A stretch of DNA of 64,000 nucleotides from Treponema socranskii subsp. buccale (GTDB lineage Bacteria; Spirochaetota; Spirochaetia; Treponematales; Treponemataceae): assembly GCF_024181585.1 (NCBI RefSeq), contig NZ_CP054258.1, forward strand, positions 682,001 through 746,000, in the 5' to 3' direction. The position numbers were made by a program, and so were the translations under genes. The notes below the pieces were generated by a model. That model searched no databases. It was not told the DNA's origin and saw only the letters and a program-made list of their open reading frames with translations. This document shows, one piece after another, positions 7,079-14,814 of this stretch (positions are counted from its first letter, which is position 1; the number at the start of each line of letters is the position of its first letter).

Positions 7079-7245
7079 GTGCCGTAGAAAAGTCGTGAGT
7101 TGAAAAACATTTGCAACGTTTTTCTTTTATATAAGGCACTCACAAATCCTCTGCACTGCTCGGATTTGTGAGTTCTTCCTCGCCCTGCTCGGCGCTCGCT
7201 TCGCGGGGTTCAATTCCCGTTTTATTAAAATTACAAAATGCATTT

Positions 7246-7622
7246 TGGAGATGGGGGGAATTGAACCCCCGTCCGGGTACGTAAAACAGGTACATCTACA
7301 GGTGTAGCTGTGCGAGGTGATTGTCGGGAGCGTTTAACGGCACAGCAGGTGTCCGCTCCGTATTCCGATAGATGTCCTGCGCGCATATCGGACAGTGCGC
7401 GCAGCAAGCCCCGTTTTACGACGGAAATCCCGCCAGCTCGGAGCGGCGCGGACGGGTTTCCGGCTCTTTAAGTCGCTGCTTACGCAGCAAGAGCTAACTG
7501 TTCGTCTTCAGACACGAAGTCTTCTTCACGTTTGGCAGTTATGTTTTTTTGCGTTTTCAAAGGAAACGCGGCCTTACCTGCAGTACAAGCTTTCCCGTAT
7601 CCGTCGAAACCGGTGCACCCCC
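7246..7622 (-). ncRNA. ssrA: transfer-messenger RNA (tmRNA)
   Basis: The 5' end at 7622 reads GGGGGTGCACCGGTTTCGAC (minus strand), the hallmark opening of bacterial tmRNA. The 3' part ends with a T-arm (GGGGG TTCAATT CCCCC) and acceptor strand CATCTCC plus discriminator A at 7246; CCA is not encoded. GGGGGTG pairs with CATCTCC including G-U pairs. The resume codon is the GCC after ATAACT, and the tag frame 7536-7480 reads AKREEDFVSEDEQLALAA. tmRNA frees stalled ribosomes and tags the incomplete protein for proteolysis. The tag is longer than the 10-12 residues usual in known treponemes. Confidence 0.93.
7480..7536 (-). other. tmRNA proteolysis-tag reading frame
   Basis: Eighteen codons plus TAA: AKREEDFVSEDEQLALAA. 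The ALAA end is the ClpXP/ClpAP-type degron. The stem GCTGCGTAAGCAGC places the stop codon in a hairpin loop, as is common in tmRNA. Confidence 0.8.
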
Positions 7623-7864
7623 GATTTGCGGAATCGCTTTAAAGATACTCATGCTGAGTGATTTTGTCAAGCGTATTTTCGATTTTTATCGATTTTTTTT
7701 CAGATTTTATCCGCGTATCTTTTTTGTATACATGTAAAAAGATCCCGAATCGAGCGCCTTGCCGAACGCATAAAAAAATATTATTATTTTGACGAAAGCC
7801 GGTGTATAACAAAGCGCAATAAAAACGGCGCTCATGCATCCGGCTATGAAGGGATACTTTTATA

Positions 7865-8305
7865 ATGAAAGCACTGATTCAACGCGTAAGTTCCGCATCG
7901 GTATCGGTAGACGGTGAGTGCTGCGCTTCCATTTCTCGCGGCTTTCTCGTTTTTTTAGGCATTACGCACGGAGACACAAAAGCGGCCGCTGAAAAGCTCG
8001 CGGAAAAAATCCGTAAGCTTCGCATTTTTGAAGATGAAAACGGAAAGACGAATTTATCGATCGAAGACGTTGCGGGCGAACTTTTGGTCGTATCGCAGTT
8101 TACGCTGTATGCGGACTGCAGGGGCGGCAATCGGCCCGGTTTTGACAATGCCGCCGAACCTTCTTATGCCAAAAACATATATGAATATTTTTTATCGTAC
8201 TGCGAGAGCCGATTCCGCTCTGTCGGTCACGGTATTTTCGGTGCCGATATGAAAGTTTCGCTTGTCAACGACGGTCCCTTTACGATTATGCTTGAAACCG
8301 TTTGA
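7865..8305 (+). CDS. dtd: D-aminoacyl-tRNA deacylase
   Basis: A 146-residue protein matching the whole Dtd family: MKALIQRVSSASVSVDGE start, the SQFTLYAD motif at about residue 77 and the VNDGPFT motif near the end, which together form the active site. Dtd hydrolyses D-Tyr and other D-amino acids (and Gly from mischarged tRNA-Ala) off tRNA. Length is normal. GAAGGGAT ten bases ahead serves as ribosome-binding site. Confidence 0.95.
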   Translation: MKALIQRVSSASVSVDGECCASISRGFLVFLGITHGDTKAAAEKLAEKIRKLRIFEDENGKTNLSIEDVAGELLVVSQFTLYADCRGGNRPGFDNAAEPSYAKNIYEYFLSYCESRFRSVGHGIFGADMKVSLVNDGPFTIMLETV

Positions 8306-8368
8306 AACTATCCGGCATATTGTTCCGACTCATCATTTTGATAATTTTATCGGATGTTTTATACGCGA

Positions 8369-8398
8369 TTGACTTTTCTTTATTCTAGTACTAGAATA
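8369..8398 (+). promoter_or_regulatory. padR promoter with overlapping operator palindrome
   Basis: TTGACT (8369-8374), 17-base spacer, TAGAAT (8392-8397). A perfect 18-bp palindrome TATTCTAGTACTAGAATA (8381-8398) covers the spacer and the -10 box, the usual place for an autoregulatory PadR operator. The predicted start of transcription falls at or next to the ATG at 8405. Confidence 0.7.
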
Positions 8399-8404
8399 CT
8401 AAGC

Positions 8405-8923
8405 ATGGATATATCATTGACGGAGCTGCTGCTGCTTGGCATTTTAGCCGAAAAACCGCAGCACGGTTATCACATCGAACATCTCATCGAAGAGCGGGGC
8501 ATGCGGAAGTGGACTGAAGTCGGCTTTTCTTCAATTTATTACGTTTTAGATCGACTTGAAAAAAAAGGTTTGGCGGCCGGCACTCATACGGCGGGCAAAG
8601 CACAAAAGCGTTATTCCATAACCGATAAAGGTATGGCGATTCTGAAAGAAGAAACGAAAAACCGAATCGAAAAGCGGCGGCCTTCGAATATGCACTTTAT
8701 GACGGGATTAGCCGGAAGCTGGCTGTTGGAATCTTCGGAACTCATCGACGCTTTTAAAAATCGGCGGAACGAAATAAAAAAAGATTTACAAGCGCTGCAA
8801 AAAAAGATTACGGAAAATGAAAATGCGCCGCGCTCTGCACGCGAGCTGCTCTCTTTGAGCGAAGCATTGTTGAAAACCGAAGCGGATTGGATAAGCGCGG
8901 AATTGAGGAGGATAAAAAAATGA
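8405..8923 (+). CDS. PadR-family transcriptional regulator
   Basis: A 172-residue protein with the PadR winged-helix domain: LTELLLLGILAEKPQHGYHI at the N-terminus, then GFSSIYYVLDRLEKKGLA and the wing; the C-terminal half is a coiled dimerisation region (KNRRNEIKKDLQALQKKI). ATG 8405 is chosen because family members begin just before the 'LTELLLLG' helix; there is no Shine-Dalgarno and the -10 box ends 7 bases upstream, so a leaderless mRNA is likely. It overlaps the next gene by ATGA, so both form an operon that this protein probably represses. Confidence 0.88.
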   Translation: MDISLTELLLLGILAEKPQHGYHIEHLIEERGMRKWTEVGFSSIYYVLDRLEKKGLAAGTHTAGKAQKRYSITDKGMAILKEETKNRIEKRRPSNMHFMTGLAGSWLLESSELIDAFKNRRNEIKKDLQALQKKITENENAPRSARELLSLSEALLKTEADWISAELRRIKK

Positions 8924-9915
8924 ACGTATCGGTAAAACCCTTTATCGGACAGCACTGCGAAACTACTGCGACGGGAACTTTGCTGCATCAGTTGGGGATC
9001 GAGCTTTCAGAACCGATGCTGTTCGGGATCGGCGAAGGTTTAAACTTTATTATATGGAACATGAAAACGATGGCATTTCCGTTTATGGGCGGCCGCGTCA
9101 AGCCCGACGTACTCACTGCGAATATCGCAAAAAATCTCGAATTGAAACTTACGGTACGGGAAACGAGTTCGCACAAAAAAGCGTGGGAAGGAGTTAAAGC
9201 GCTGTTGGATGCCGGCAAAGCGGTCGGCGTAAAGCTCGATTGCTATCACCTTGAATATTTTTCGCATCCGATACATTTTGCGGGACACTACGTCGCCATT
9301 ATCGGTTATGACGATAAAAATGCGTTTTTAATCGATACGAAACAGCAGGGTACTTCTTCGGTGACGTCGCTGGAAAGTTTGGAAGCGGCTCGGAGCGAAA
9401 AAGGAGCGATGTCGTCGAAAAATCTGTATTATACGATCGAAAAAGAAAAATGCACTCCGCTCAAAAAAGCCGTCGTCAAAGCGATCCGCGGTAATGCGGC
9501 GGCGTATCTTTCTCCTCCGATTAAAAATCTTTCGTACAAGGGCATTGAAAAAGCGAGCGGCGAAATTATACGATGGTTCGACGGCTCCGGAGATGTTAAA
9601 ACGGAATTCGCCGCGAGCGCGATGTTGATGGAAAAAGCGGGGACCGGCGGAGCGCTGTTTCGAAATCTTTACCGCGATTTTTTAGCCGAAGCTTATCGCT
9701 TGACGAAACACGATGCGATCGAAAAAGCACACAAAGCGTTTACGGATATTGCGAAAGACTGGTCGCGCGTCATCGCGCTTTTTGAAAACGTCGGAAAAAC
9801 CGGTGAAAGACGGTACGTGCTGCAAGCGTCGGAACTCCTGCGAAGTCTCGCCGAAAAGGAAAAAGGAGCGATGCAGCTGCTCGAAAATATCCGACAGCAA
9901 AAGGAGATGCCGTAA
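8920..9915 (+). CDS. BtrH N-terminal-domain / DUF4872 protein
   Basis: A 331-residue protein with the BtrH N-terminal fold: GQHCETTATG at residues 9-18 (candidate Cys), HFAGHYVAIIGYDDKNAFLIDT near residues 124-145 (candidate His and Asp), then the alpha-helical DUF4872 half. In butirosin synthesis BtrH is an acyltransferase of papain-like fold; the role of stand-alone relatives is unknown. It starts inside the padR stop (ATGA) with GAGGAGG ahead and is expected to be controlled by PadR, perhaps in response to a small aromatic or antimicrobial compound (inference). Confidence 0.75.
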   Translation: MNVSVKPFIGQHCETTATGTLLHQLGIELSEPMLFGIGEGLNFIIWNMKTMAFPFMGGRVKPDVLTANIAKNLELKLTVRETSSHKKAWEGVKALLDAGKAVGVKLDCYHLEYFSHPIHFAGHYVAIIGYDDKNAFLIDTKQQGTSSVTSLESLEAARSEKGAMSSKNLYYTIEKEKCTPLKKAVVKAIRGNAAAYLSPPIKNLSYKGIEKASGEIIRWFDGSGDVKTEFAASAMLMEKAGTGGALFRNLYRDFLAEAYRLTKHDAIEKAHKAFTDIAKDWSRVIALFENVGKTGERRYVLQASELLRSLAEKEKGAMQLLENIRQQKEMP

Positions 9916-10111
9916 GCGGATGCGGAAAATTGTACTGCAGCTGATCGAAACCGTCCGGCCGATGAAAATCGTGCGATTAAAAATTGATTTCCGCAGCGAA
10001 TGCAACACGGGCAATGCGTGCGAGTCCACACACCCTTGAAGTCGCGCGGTGAATTCTATTATACTGACAAAAGATACAGAAAGTTCAATTTAATTTTTGA
10101 GGCTTTTGTCA

Positions 10112-12850
10112 ATGAAAGAAAATTGCATCGACTGCATTTTGCGTACTGATACCGACATAACGCCCGAACAGCTTTTTTTTATGACGCGTTATGTTCCTTA
10201 TCGCGTCGTAAAAATGATGGGCGAATCGCCATGCTGCTTTTTCGAACGGACGATAGAAAAATTTCAGGGCGTCATGGTATACCTCGATATCATCGGATTT
10301 ACGAAAATCGTCGACGGCTATATGAAAACCGGCCGCGACGTTGCGGATCTTACGAATACGCTGTCAGATTATTATTCGGTCGTTATAGAAACCGTCCGCG
10401 GGTTCGGCGGTTCCGTGTTCCAGTTTGCAGGCGATTCTATCCTCATCTGTTTCGAAAGATTGAAAGACGAAAACGATGAAAACAATTTACGCCGTGCGCT
10501 TGCAGCGATGATCCTCATCCTCGAGTTGAGCAACAATTACAATACGGTTTCCGAAGAATTCGTTCATTTTAAGCTGCGCCCGAAAATCGGCATGGGGCGG
10601 GGGGAAATCTTTCAGATATTTCTCGGCGATACGGAATATTCGATGACGCCGGTGCTTACCGGGGCGGCCGTCATCCAAGCGATCAAAATGGAAGAAGCGT
10701 GTACGACGCAGGAGATCGTCGTGAGTATTCCCGTGTGGGATCTTGCGTGTCAAATAGGGCTCGAACGCTACTTTGCCGAACAGGAAGGTTTTTATCATCT
10801 TACCGATATCCCGGAAGATTTTGCCGCTTCGGTCGAACGTCCCGAATACATCGACGTGGAAACATGGTTTACAAATCCGCGTTTTTACAATCGTCTGTAT
10901 TCGTTTATCAATCCCGTTATCTTCAGCCGGATAAAAAACAATGTGCAGGGCTTTGACGGCGAATACCGCAACGTAACGTGCTGCATGGTTCGCTTCGACG
11001 GAGTTTTCGGACAGGTCGTCAGCGAAGCGTCGATTGCCGAAGGTTATGAAAGTCTTAATAAAATTTATAAAGATCTGCAGGATATCGCGAATCGTTTTAC
11101 CGGTTATTGCGGAAAGCCCGATTTGAGCGACAAGGGTATCGTGTTTCCCGTCTTTTTCGGTATGCCCGTTGCAATCGAAAACAAAGAACGCATGGCGCTG
11201 CTGTTTGCGTATAAGCTGATCGAAGAAGAGGAAAAGGCGGGCGGTAAAATTATCGTAAACGTCGGTATTTCCACGGGCGTCGTCTATGCCGGAGAATTCG
11301 GTGCGAATATGCGCAAAGATTTTACGATCGTCGGCAACGCGATCAACTTTGCCGCGCGCCTCATGATGAACGCGACGAACCACGGAAGTTTTACCGTCTT
11401 TATCGATGAAGCGACAAAGGCGGAAACCGATGCGATGAGCGAAACGGAAACGATGCCCGGCATCATGCTCAAAGGTTTTTCCGAAATGCAAACCGTATAT
11501 CATCTTTTGTCGCTCAAAAGAGATATCGAAAAAGTACGCCATAAAACGGAGCTGTTCGGAAGGAGCGGCGAACTTTCGGCTCTTCGGGCATTGTATGAAA
11601 AAACCAGACAGGGAGAGCTGTGTTTTGCTCCTATTGTCGGCGATATCGGTTTGGGAAAGTCTTACCTTGTACAGGATTTCATTTCGGATATTATGGCATC
11701 ATACACGGATACCGTCATCATGTACGGCAGAGCATATTCGTACGAAGGTTCGACCCCGTTTTTTTTGTGGAACGACATCATAAAGCGCGTCGTCGGCATA
11801 ACCGATTCGATGCAGGGCGAAATGCTTTTGCTGCACGTCGTTAACAAATTTGTACGCGAGCTTCCGGCTTATAAAAATTGGGTGTCGTATTTTCTGTCGG
11901 TACTCGGCTACGGTTTCGCGGAAAATCCGGTAACCGCGCGCCTTGATGCGGCGGCAAAGCAGCAGCAGTTTTTTCTTCTCGTATATACGCTGCTCGTAAA
12001 CTATGCGGAAAATCATCCGCTCGTCATCGTTCTTGAAAATCTGCAATGGGCGGACAATCTTTCGCTGCACTTGCTTTCGTATATTTTCAGACAATCTAAG
12101 AACGTGCCGATCCTCATCATACCCGTTTCGCGTGAATCGAAAAAGATAAAGCGGATTTTTTCCCTGAACAATATTAAAGTGATGCGTCTTGCGCCTTTAA
12201 ACGATACCGCCGCTTCTCGGCTTACGGCAAAGCTTTTAAATTTCGAAACTCCCGATAAACTGCTTTCGGCGAAAATAGTTGCTCTGTCCGGCGGCAATCC
12301 GCTGTATATCCAAAGCATTGTCGAAAGTCTCATTTCGAATAAAAAAATTGTTAAAAATGATGCAGGCTATTATTATCCCGTCAAGCCTATCGATGATATA
12401 AAGATTCCGTATACGATCGAAAATCTTATCGTCGTACAGCTCAATGCGCTTTCGTATGAATCGCAGGTTATCTGCAAAAATGCTTCCGCTATCGGCAGAA
12501 CGTTTTCGCTTTCCGCGCTTGAAGCGCTTATGTCCGAAACGATTTCTTCGGAAGTTCTCGATCGCTCGCTTACCGAACTTGAAGAGAGCGGCTTTATCAT
12601 TTGCGACAATGCAAAGCGGACGCTCTTTACGTTTAAAGATGTGATGGTGCGCGATGTCCTCTATAGAACGATTATCGAGTCTACGCGGAAAAGTTTGAAT
12701 ATCGCGATGATCAATTATCTTGAAGAAAAATATAAAGACAATATTCGATCTGCTGTGGACAAATTGCTGTACTATGCGGAGCAGGCGAAAGATACCGATG
12801 CGATTGCAAAGTATACGAACCTTGCTGCGGAGAGCGAATGCAATGCGTGA
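10112..12850 (+). CDS. tandem class III adenylate/guanylate cyclase domains fused to an AAA-type ATPase
   Basis: A 912-residue protein. Cyclase domain 1 covers about residues 54-200 (VYLDIIGFTK with a metal Asp, FAGDSILICFE); domain 2 covers about 290-460 (VGISTGVVYAGEFG, DFTIVGNAINFAARL). An NTPase module follows with Walker A GDIGLGKSYL near residue 510 and Walker B-like VIVLENLQWAD near 636. This order, C1-C2-ATPase, is that of mammalian soluble adenylyl cyclase and its bacterial relatives, which respond to bicarbonate. ATG 10112 has GAGG nine bases ahead; an upstream TTG at 10097 lacks one. The gene overlaps manA by 8 bases. Confidence 0.85.
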   Translation: MKENCIDCILRTDTDITPEQLFFMTRYVPYRVVKMMGESPCCFFERTIEKFQGVMVYLDIIGFTKIVDGYMKTGRDVADLTNTLSDYYSVVIETVRGFGGSVFQFAGDSILICFERLKDENDENNLRRALAAMILILELSNNYNTVSEEFVHFKLRPKIGMGRGEIFQIFLGDTEYSMTPVLTGAAVIQAIKMEEACTTQEIVVSIPVWDLACQIGLERYFAEQEGFYHLTDIPEDFAASVERPEYIDVETWFTNPRFYNRLYSFINPVIFSRIKNNVQGFDGEYRNVTCCMVRFDGVFGQVVSEASIAEGYESLNKIYKDLQDIANRFTGYCGKPDLSDKGIVFPVFFGMPVAIENKERMALLFAYKLIEEEEKAGGKIIVNVGISTGVVYAGEFGANMRKDFTIVGNAINFAARLMMNATNHGSFTVFIDEATKAETDAMSETETMPGIMLKGFSEMQTVYHLLSLKRDIEKVRHKTELFGRSGELSALRALYEKTRQGELCFAPIVGDIGLGKSYLVQDFISDIMASYTDTVIMYGRAYSYEGSTPFFLWNDIIKRVVGITDSMQGEMLLLHVVNKFVRELPAYKNWVSYFLSVLGYGFAENPVTARLDAAAKQQQFFLLVYTLLVNYAENHPLVIVLENLQWADNLSLHLLSYIFRQSKNVPILIIPVSRESKKIKRIFSLNNIKVMRLAPLNDTAASRLTAKLLNFETPDKLLSAKIVALSGGNPLYIQSIVESLISNKKIVKNDAGYYYPVKPIDDIKIPYTIENLIVVQLNALSYESQVICKNASAIGRTFSLSALEALMSETISSEVLDRSLTELEESGFIICDNAKRTLFTFKDVMVRDVLYRTIIESTRKSLNIAMINYLEEKYKDNIRSAVDKLLYYAEQAKDTDAIAKYTNLAAESECNA

Positions 12851-13775
12851 AATCATTTTTGTTAATCCCGTTTTAAAAGATACGGTGTGGGGCGGAAAGC
12901 GCCTCGCAGAATACGGTTATGAACTTCCGAGCGATCATGTCGGAGAAGCGTGGGCGATCAGCGCGCATCCGAACGGCGACTGTACGATTTCAGGCGGTAC
13001 TTTCGCCGGTATGCACCTCTCCGAGCTTTGGAAAAATCATCGCGAGCTTTTCGGCGATGTGCAGGGCGATCGCTTTCCGCTTTTGACGAAGATCATCGAT
13101 GCGGAGCGCGACCTGTCCATCCAAGTGCATCCCGACGATGCGTACGCAAAACTGCACGAAAACGGCTCTCTCGGAAAAACCGAATGCTGGTACATTCTCG
13201 ATGCCGCGCCCGGTACGAAGATCGTCATCGGGCACAATGCGAAAGACCGCGGTGAAGTGCGCGATATGATCGAACAAAAGCGCTGGAACGAGTTTATCCG
13301 CGAAGTGCCGGTGCACAAAGGCGACTTTTTCTTTATTGCGCCGGGAACGGTTCACGCGATAAAGGGCGGTACGCTTTTGCTTGAAACGCAGCAAAACAGC
13401 GACGTCACTTACCGCGTCTACGATTACGATAGGCCGGGAAGCGACGGAAAACCGCGAGCACTTCATATTGCCGAGAGCATCGACGTCATAACGGCGCCGT
13501 TTGAAGAGAGTCTGCCGCAAAAGGATCCGCATAAAACGATCAATAAAAATCTCGGCGAACTCGTAAGCTGTCCGTATTTTTCCGTGTGGACGCTCGGCGT
13601 GCACGGACGGGCGGAAATCGTGCAGGATCAAAAGTTTATGCTCGTATCTGTCGTCGAAGGCGCAGGTACGGTTGACGGAAGGGCGATTCGGAAGGGGAGC
13701 CACTTTATGCTTCCGTATGAATACGGACGGGCGGTATTCGAAGGCGATATGCAGCTCGTCATATCCGCAGTGTAA
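12843..13775 (+). CDS. manA: mannose-6-phosphate isomerase, class I
   Basis: A 310-residue cupin-type isomerase converting mannose-6-P and fructose-6-P. Seen motifs: KDTVWGGKRL start, LSIQVHPDD with zinc ligands at about residues 91-98, KTECWYIL, HAIKGGTLLLETQQNSDVTY (active site). The length fits the short Firmicutes/spirochaete form. The start codon lies inside the end of the cyclase gene, so translation is probably coupled; the biological reason for this pairing is not evident. Confidence 0.9.
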   Translation: MREIIFVNPVLKDTVWGGKRLAEYGYELPSDHVGEAWAISAHPNGDCTISGGTFAGMHLSELWKNHRELFGDVQGDRFPLLTKIIDAERDLSIQVHPDDAYAKLHENGSLGKTECWYILDAAPGTKIVIGHNAKDRGEVRDMIEQKRWNEFIREVPVHKGDFFFIAPGTVHAIKGGTLLLETQQNSDVTYRVYDYDRPGSDGKPRALHIAESIDVITAPFEESLPQKDPHKTINKNLGELVSCPYFSVWTLGVHGRAEIVQDQKFMLVSVVEGAGTVDGRAIRKGSHFMLPYEYGRAVFEGDMQLVISAV

Positions 13776-13792
13776 GCGCGGCGGGGCCTTGA

Positions 13793-14593
13793 TTGACGGC
13801 GTTCGATACGGAAAGCGCGACGGGGGCGGCAGTGTCCGCGGCGGATGTCGCGCGTAACAATGCAAACACCGGCGATGGAAAAGCCGAATGCGCTCGATCC
13901 GATAAAGACCGCTTTTCGCGGACGAAGATGCTCATCGGGGAAGACGGCATCGAAACGCTGCAAAAAAGCCGCGTCATCGTGTTCGGTATCGGAGGCGTGG
14001 GCGGCTTTGTCGTCGAAGCGCTTTCGCGCGCGGGTATCGGTTCGCTCGATATCGTCGATAACGATACCGTTTCAGCTTCGAACATAAACCGGCAGATATA
14101 CGCGCTCGACAGTACGGTCGGCGCGTATAAAGTCGATGTCGCCGCCGCGCGCATCCGCGACATCAATCCCGAATGCGCCGTAACGGCTCACCGTTGTTTT
14201 TTTCTTCCCGACACGAAAGATCGATTCGATTTTTCCCGCTGGGATTACGTCGTCGATGCCGTCGATACTGTTGCGGCAAAAATAGAAATCATAAAAAGAG
14301 CGAAAGATGCGGGTACGCGTATCATAAGCGCTATGGGTACGGGAAACAAACTCGACGCATCGCGCTTCCGCATTGCCGATATAGCCGAGACGAGCGTGTG
14401 TCCGCTTGCGCGCGTCGTGCGGCGGGAATTGAAAAAGAAAGGTATAGAAAAAGTTCCGGTGCTGTATTCGACGGAGCTGCCGTCCGTCAGCGGAAAGGTA
14501 CCCGCAAGCATTTCATTCGTACCTGCGGCTGCGGGGCTTTTGATCGCGCAAAAGGTCGTGTGCGATTTGCTCGGCAAAGTTCAGGGTTGTTGA
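13793..14593 (+). CDS. tcdA: tRNA threonylcarbamoyladenosine dehydratase (TcdA/ThiF family)
   Basis: E1-like enzyme of the ThiF fold that cyclises t6A to ct6A in tRNA. The nucleotide-binding loop VFGIGGVGGFVVEALSRAG, the DNDTVSASNINRQ motif and the late PSVSGKVPASISFVPAAAG are diagnostic of TcdA/CsdL. The window also holds tsaD, needed for the t6A precursor. The start is uncertain: TTG 13793 and GTG 13832 are possible and both add a nonconserved Ala-rich lead; family homology starts near DRFSRTKMLIGEDG (ATG 13928). It follows manA by 17 bases. Confidence 0.85.
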   Translation: MTAFDTESATGAAVSAADVARNNANTGDGKAECARSDKDRFSRTKMLIGEDGIETLQKSRVIVFGIGGVGGFVVEALSRAGIGSLDIVDNDTVSASNINRQIYALDSTVGAYKVDVAAARIRDINPECAVTAHRCFFLPDTKDRFDFSRWDYVVDAVDTVAAKIEIIKRAKDAGTRIISAMGTGNKLDASRFRIADIAETSVCPLARVVRRELKKKGIEKVPVLYSTELPSVSGKVPASISFVPAAAGLLIAQKVVCDLLGKVQGC

Positions 14594-14814
14594 TATTATT
14601 AATAATTAATAAATTGAAAAGGAGTGCGCTTTCGACAATGACGGCGGCCGCCGTGTCGTAAAGGGTCTGCTTTCGACGGTGCTTTTACACCGTCAGCCTA
14701 CGCCCGCGCGGAGCGGTGCCGAAGGCAGACGCCGGAGCGAGCGTAAGCGAGGGACGCGGCCGAGCGTGAGCGAGCCGCGGAGGGCGGGTTCTTCCGACCG
14801 CGTCGTCCCGATTT
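14594..14814. other. convergent intergenic region with hairpins
   Basis: Lies between convergent tcdA and pnrA. GACGGTG/CACCGTC forms a stem at 14676-14695. A GC-rich stretch (14701-14785) repeats GAGCGAGCGTAAGCGAG-like units and could form larger structures. No gene seen. Confidence 0.4.

Noticed and set aside
7190-7225. T-arm-like sequence GCGGGGTTCAATTCCCGT as part of another tRNA
   Set aside because: No acceptor or anticodon arm fits around it in either direction.
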